From contig JAIOYR010000003.1 in assembly GCA_021740995.1 (NCBI GenBank), positions 53,761 to 117,760 of the forward strand: a DNA stretch of 64,000 nucleotides, written 5' to 3'. The position numbers were made by a program, and so were the translations under genes. Below, piece after piece: positions 60,563 through 64,000 of the stretch; within the stretch, counting starts at the first letter, position 1, and the number at the start of each line of letters is the position of its first letter. Under the pieces are notes generated by a model. The model was not told the origin of the DNA. It saw only the letters and a list, made by a program, of their open reading frames with translations, and made no database searches. This DNA comes from Taibaiella sp. Its GTDB lineage: Bacteria > Bacteroidota > Bacteroidia > Chitinophagales > Chitinophagaceae.

Positions 60563-61768
60563 ATGATAAAAATATTACAAACATTACTCCTGGGTTTAGG
60601 AATAGCAGTTAGCAATGCAGCATTGGCACAATGCCCAACCGGCAGATATCTTACCGACCTTTTTCCTACGTTCACAAAGACCACCGTTACTTATTCCACC
60701 CCGCACAACCTGCAAATGGATATTTACCAACCCGATGGTGATACCTATGCAGCCCGCCCGCTCATCATTCTGGCACATGGGGGCAGTTTTGTAGGTGGTA
60801 GCAGGGATGAAGCCACGATTGTGGAGCTCTGCGAGCGATTTGCAAAAAGAGGATATGTGACTGCGTCTATTAGTTATCGACTGGGCACCATGGCCAGCCT
60901 TTTGAGTGCCGATTCTACAGTACCCATGGGCGTTGTAGTAAGAGCTATCAGCGACGGTAAAGCTGCGATCAGGTACTTTGTGAAAGATGCTGCCACCAGC
61001 AACACTTACAAAATAGACACCAACAACATTTTTGTGGGTGGCAACTCTGCTGGCGCTGTCCTATATATGCATGTAGTATACCTTGGTAGTATTGCAGAGT
61101 GCCCGCTGGTCATAGCAGATGTTATGACTGCCAACGGTGGTTTTGAGGGCAACAGTGGTAATGATGGCTACACAACCAAAACCAAAGCAGCCATCAATCT
61201 GGCAGGTGCACTCATCAACCCTTCTGTTATAGGCCCTTCAGACAAGCCCTCGGTGAATTTTCATGGCACAGCAGACAACACAGTGCCCTATAATTGCGGC
61301 AATCCACTGAGTGGATTAGTGAAACTGCAGTTGTGTGGGCTGGGCCAGCTGGAGCCGGCTTATGTGGCCAATAGCGTCTATCACATGAGCAAAATATACA
61401 CCGGCGATGGGCATGTGCCATGGACTGGTAATGCGGTGAAATTTAATACTGTCGATTCACTCACAAAGGAGTTTTTATACAATCTGGTATGCACCAATGT
61501 CGCCTCTGTCAATATTACAAACATACTTGCTTCCATCCATCTCTACCCCAATCCTTCAAAAGGCCAGGTAAACATCACCACATCTACAGGCATTGCAGCT
61601 ATTACTATTACAGAGCTTACTAGCAGACTGGTTTACGAGGACAAAACAGCACACGGTAATTCTTATACTATCCCTGATATGCATATCGCCAAAGGGCTGT
61701 ATCTGGTAAGGATAAAATTTGAAGATGAAAATGTAACTCCGGTCGTAACAAGGCTGATTATAGAATAG
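60563..61768 (+). CDS. Alpha/beta hydrolase (carboxylesterase-like) with T9SS type A tail
   Basis: LIILAHGGSFVGGSRDE; FVGGNSAGAVLYMHV; VNFHGTADNTVPY; tail IHLYPNPSKGQVNITTSTG. Confidence 0.9.
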   Translation: MIKILQTLLLGLGIAVSNAALAQCPTGRYLTDLFPTFTKTTVTYSTPHNLQMDIYQPDGDTYAARPLIILAHGGSFVGGSRDEATIVELCERFAKRGYVTASISYRLGTMASLLSADSTVPMGVVVRAISDGKAAIRYFVKDAATSNTYKIDTNNIFVGGNSAGAVLYMHVVYLGSIAECPLVIADVMTANGGFEGNSGNDGYTTKTKAAINLAGALINPSVIGPSDKPSVNFHGTADNTVPYNCGNPLSGLVKLQLCGLGQLEPAYVANSVYHMSKIYTGDGHVPWTGNAVKFNTVDSLTKEFLYNLVCTNVASVNITNILASIHLYPNPSKGQVNITTSTGIAAITITELTSRLVYEDKTAHGNSYTIPDMHIAKGLYLVRIKFEDENVTPVVTRLIIE

Positions 61769-61859
61769 ATAATTCCTAAAAGATTTTTCGTGTTTTGGTT
61801 CCGGCTTGGGGGGGCACGGCAATATAAGCGGAGGGCGTTTTGCCATTCTGGATGAGGCG

Positions 61860-61934
61860 AGTGGAGAAACCCGCTCTTCGCTCTGTTTCTCCGCTCATCG
61901 TATGCCATAGCATTTAGCGACGGCATACTCATTT
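61860..61934 (+). repeat. REP-like structured intergenic repeat, copy A
   Basis: AGTGGAGAAAC/GTTTCTCCGCT and GTATGCC/GGCATAC stems; 56 nt (61879-61934) matches 63839-63894 with 2 mismatches. Confidence 0.8.
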
Positions 61935-62095
61935 TTGAGCCTCCAACAAACAGAACTACGAAGCCGATAATGGTTTATATAAGGGATATTTCGATTGAAG
62001 TTGATTTTAAGGACACTGATTAAAGGTGGGTGTCTAAAAAAGGAGATTGCAGGAGTCGGAAAACACAATCGGTGGAATAAGCGGTTCAAATCCAG

Positions 62096-63619
62096 TCAAT
62101 GTATGACCGTGGTCGGCCGTACTATGCTTCTGCCATCCTGTAATGTAACATGTAGCAGGTATATTCCATCTTGTAGTAGAGACATGTTCATGTATTGCTG
62201 GTAAAATGGTGCATTTACGAGCCTACCGGTCATATCAGTAATCGTCGCATTTATTATACCATTTGCTGAATGTATATACAGTGTTCCGCTAGTCGGATTG
62301 GGGTATATTTGTAACGTTATGTCTGTATTTGGCGTTTCATTTACGATAGTTCTGTAAGGGCTGTACCGCAAGAGTGCTGGGTCTTGATAAATACTCGGAT
62401 ATGTACCAATGGAAGAACTGCCAGCTACTACTACTTTCCAGTCTGCTTGCAGCGCTATAGCGTAGCCGTTATCAATATTATCTCGCACATAGTTACGTAT
62501 GCTTCCTTCATCGCCAAATGTATAGTCGGGTGTGCCATCAGTATTAAGACACGCCACCGCAATAAGTGCCTTGGCATGGTCAAGGCTCGTGCCGCAAATC
62601 AATATTCTGCCGTCTGGCGCTAGACAAATATCATAGCCAATGTCCGAATCACCGTTAATATCAACCTGTGCTATTCCGGCATTGCCAAAAGTTTCATCAA
62701 TGGAGCCATTTGTATTATACCGCACTACTAGTAAGTCGCTGGGCATCGGTCCAAATCCGCCGGTACCTGACACCAGCAGTCGTCCATCAGGTTGCAGTCT
62801 TGCTTTGCCGGACCCATCATACCCGGCACCTTCGCCTATCAGAGTGTACACTATTCCTGTATGGTTGAATGTACTGTCAGGCGTCCCATCTGTAAGGTAC
62901 CGTAATATTATCATTGAATAGTCGTGCACGAAAGGTGAGGCATATCCTGCCACTACTATTTTTCCGTCTGTGGTGATACACAGGCCCGACATATCGCCAT
63001 TTGCGTTTGTTACAATTCCGTTATTTCCAAAACTACTGTCCATGCTGCCATTTGAATGCAGTCTTATTACGCATGCGCGCCAACTATTAGACTTGCCAGT
63101 TACCACAATTTTTCCATCAGCTTGCAACGCCACTGCATGTGCATCATCATGATTGCCGGCTACAAGAACTGCCATACTCCCACTGCTGCCAAAAGTATTG
63201 TCGGGTGTACCATTGATATTTAACCGTACGACATAAAAGCCGTCTTGTGCAAAAGTAAAGCCAGGTGCGGCACCGTTGCCCACTGCTATAATCTTCCCGT
63301 TAGGCTGTAATGTTACATCGTAAAAAACACTATAATCTACGCCGCGATAAATTCCATTTGTACCAAATGAGCTGTCTGGTGTGCCGTTTTCTTTGAACCG
63401 GACAACCAGAGATGCGCCTGCTCTGTTTCCCACCACCACGATTTTGCCATCAGGTTGTATTGCCATACTTCTGAAATGTCCCTTGTCTCCTGCTACCATA
63501 GGTAAGAAGGTTTTACCTCCAGTTCCGAATGTGTGGTCAAAATAGATTGCCTGCGCATGTATCGTATGCGTTATGATGCAACAAACAAATACAGCGAGGC
63601 CTATCAAAGGGCGCAGCAT
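62096..63619 (-). CDS. Delta-60-repeat (NHL-like) secreted protein with T9SS type A tail
   Basis: Repeated QPDGKIVVVGN...RFKENGTPDSSFGTNG; tail LQIYPNPTSGTLYIHSANG. Confidence 0.93.
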   Translation of the reverse strand: MLRPLIGLAVFVCCIITHTIHAQAIYFDHTFGTGGKTFLPMVAGDKGHFRSMAIQPDGKIVVVGNRAGASLVVRFKENGTPDSSFGTNGIYRGVDYSVFYDVTLQPNGKIIAVGNGAAPGFTFAQDGFYVVRLNINGTPDNTFGSSGSMAVLVAGNHDDAHAVALQADGKIVVTGKSNSWRACVIRLHSNGSMDSSFGNNGIVTNANGDMSGLCITTDGKIVVAGYASPFVHDYSMIILRYLTDGTPDSTFNHTGIVYTLIGEGAGYDGSGKARLQPDGRLLVSGTGGFGPMPSDLLVVRYNTNGSIDETFGNAGIAQVDINGDSDIGYDICLAPDGRILICGTSLDHAKALIAVACLNTDGTPDYTFGDEGSIRNYVRDNIDNGYAIALQADWKVVVAGSSSIGTYPSIYQDPALLRYSPYRTIVNETPNTDITLQIYPNPTSGTLYIHSANGIINATITDMTGRLVNAPFYQQYMNMSLLQDGIYLLHVTLQDGRSIVRPTTVIH

Positions 63620-63689
63620 AAATTACAAGTTTTATATAAAATTAGGCTTATTTTTTGTTTACTATTGAAATTGTTGACACTTGAGTTCA

Positions 63690-63894
63690 TTTGTAACGAG
63701 GCCCACCCGGAGGGCGTCCATAACGCCAGCAAAAACGGGAGAAACCGCTCTTCGCCTAACTGGTCCTCGTTTGCAGCGAGGATCCTACGGAATGGTGTTT
63801 GTAACGCCATTAAAACAAAAAAGCGGAGAAACCGCTCTCGCTCTGTTTCTCCGCTCATCGTACGCCATAGCTTTTAGCGACGGCATACTCATTT
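63690..63894 (+). repeat. REP-like structured intergenic repeat, copy B (composite: two about 80-bp-spaced units)
   Basis: TTGTAACGAGG...AACGCCA...GAGAAACCGCTCT at 63691 and TTGCAGCGAGG...AACGCCA...GAGAAACCGCTCT at 63771; then the segment shared with copy A. Confidence 0.78.
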
Positions 63895-64000
63895 CAGTGC
63901 CCCTAACAGACAATACTTCGAACCTGATACCGGAATTGTTTTTGTGAGATGTATCGAATAAACGAAATCACCCCACAAAATACATTTTCATCACCCCCTT

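Noticed and set aside
63604-63947. ORFs over 63604..63858 (-), 63533..63877 (+) and 63681..63947 (+)
   Set aside because: They lie over the REP-like repeat and are low-complexity charged translations; explained by the repeat.

Overview
The window is a Bacteroidota-type chromosome segment, probably Chitinophagaceae-like. Supporting signs are T9SS type A and type B C-terminal sorting domains, TTTG-N19-TAnnTTTG promoters, a BamD + RNAP omega pair and a UMF1-type MFS protein. Most of the first 30 kb and 55.7-60 kb is housekeeping: UbiA-like prenyltransferase, DprA, ferredoxin/acyl-CoA reductase pair, FBPase, lumazine synthase, MGMT, PurF, BamD, omega, UvrA and tRNA-Asp. The accessory part runs from about 30.3 to 55.4 kb. 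It holds (i) an apparent operon of a sigma54-type (NtrC-like) response regulator, a stand-alone H-NOX heme protein and a 1198-aa hybrid kinase whose N-terminus resembles an HNOBA domain (a soluble-guanylate-cyclase-like sensor wired to two-component output), and (ii) an 11.2-kb gene for a 3725-aa secreted protein (SBBP propeller, duplicated concanavalin-like modules, about 26 BIG2-like repeats, T9SS tail). This gene is separated from an SBBP paralogue by a propeller-sensor kinase and a LytTR regulator. Other notable items: an in-frame TAA splitting one TolB/peptidase-MA-like gene in two, two gene remnants (one just downstream of tRNA-Asp, one YihY/BrkB-like), REP-like structured intergenic repeats near 61.9 and 63.7 kb, a perfect 15-bp inverted repeat after the kinase gene, and an 85-aa protein with no K, R or H. 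All assignments are by eye from the sequence and the supplied translations. No database search was run.
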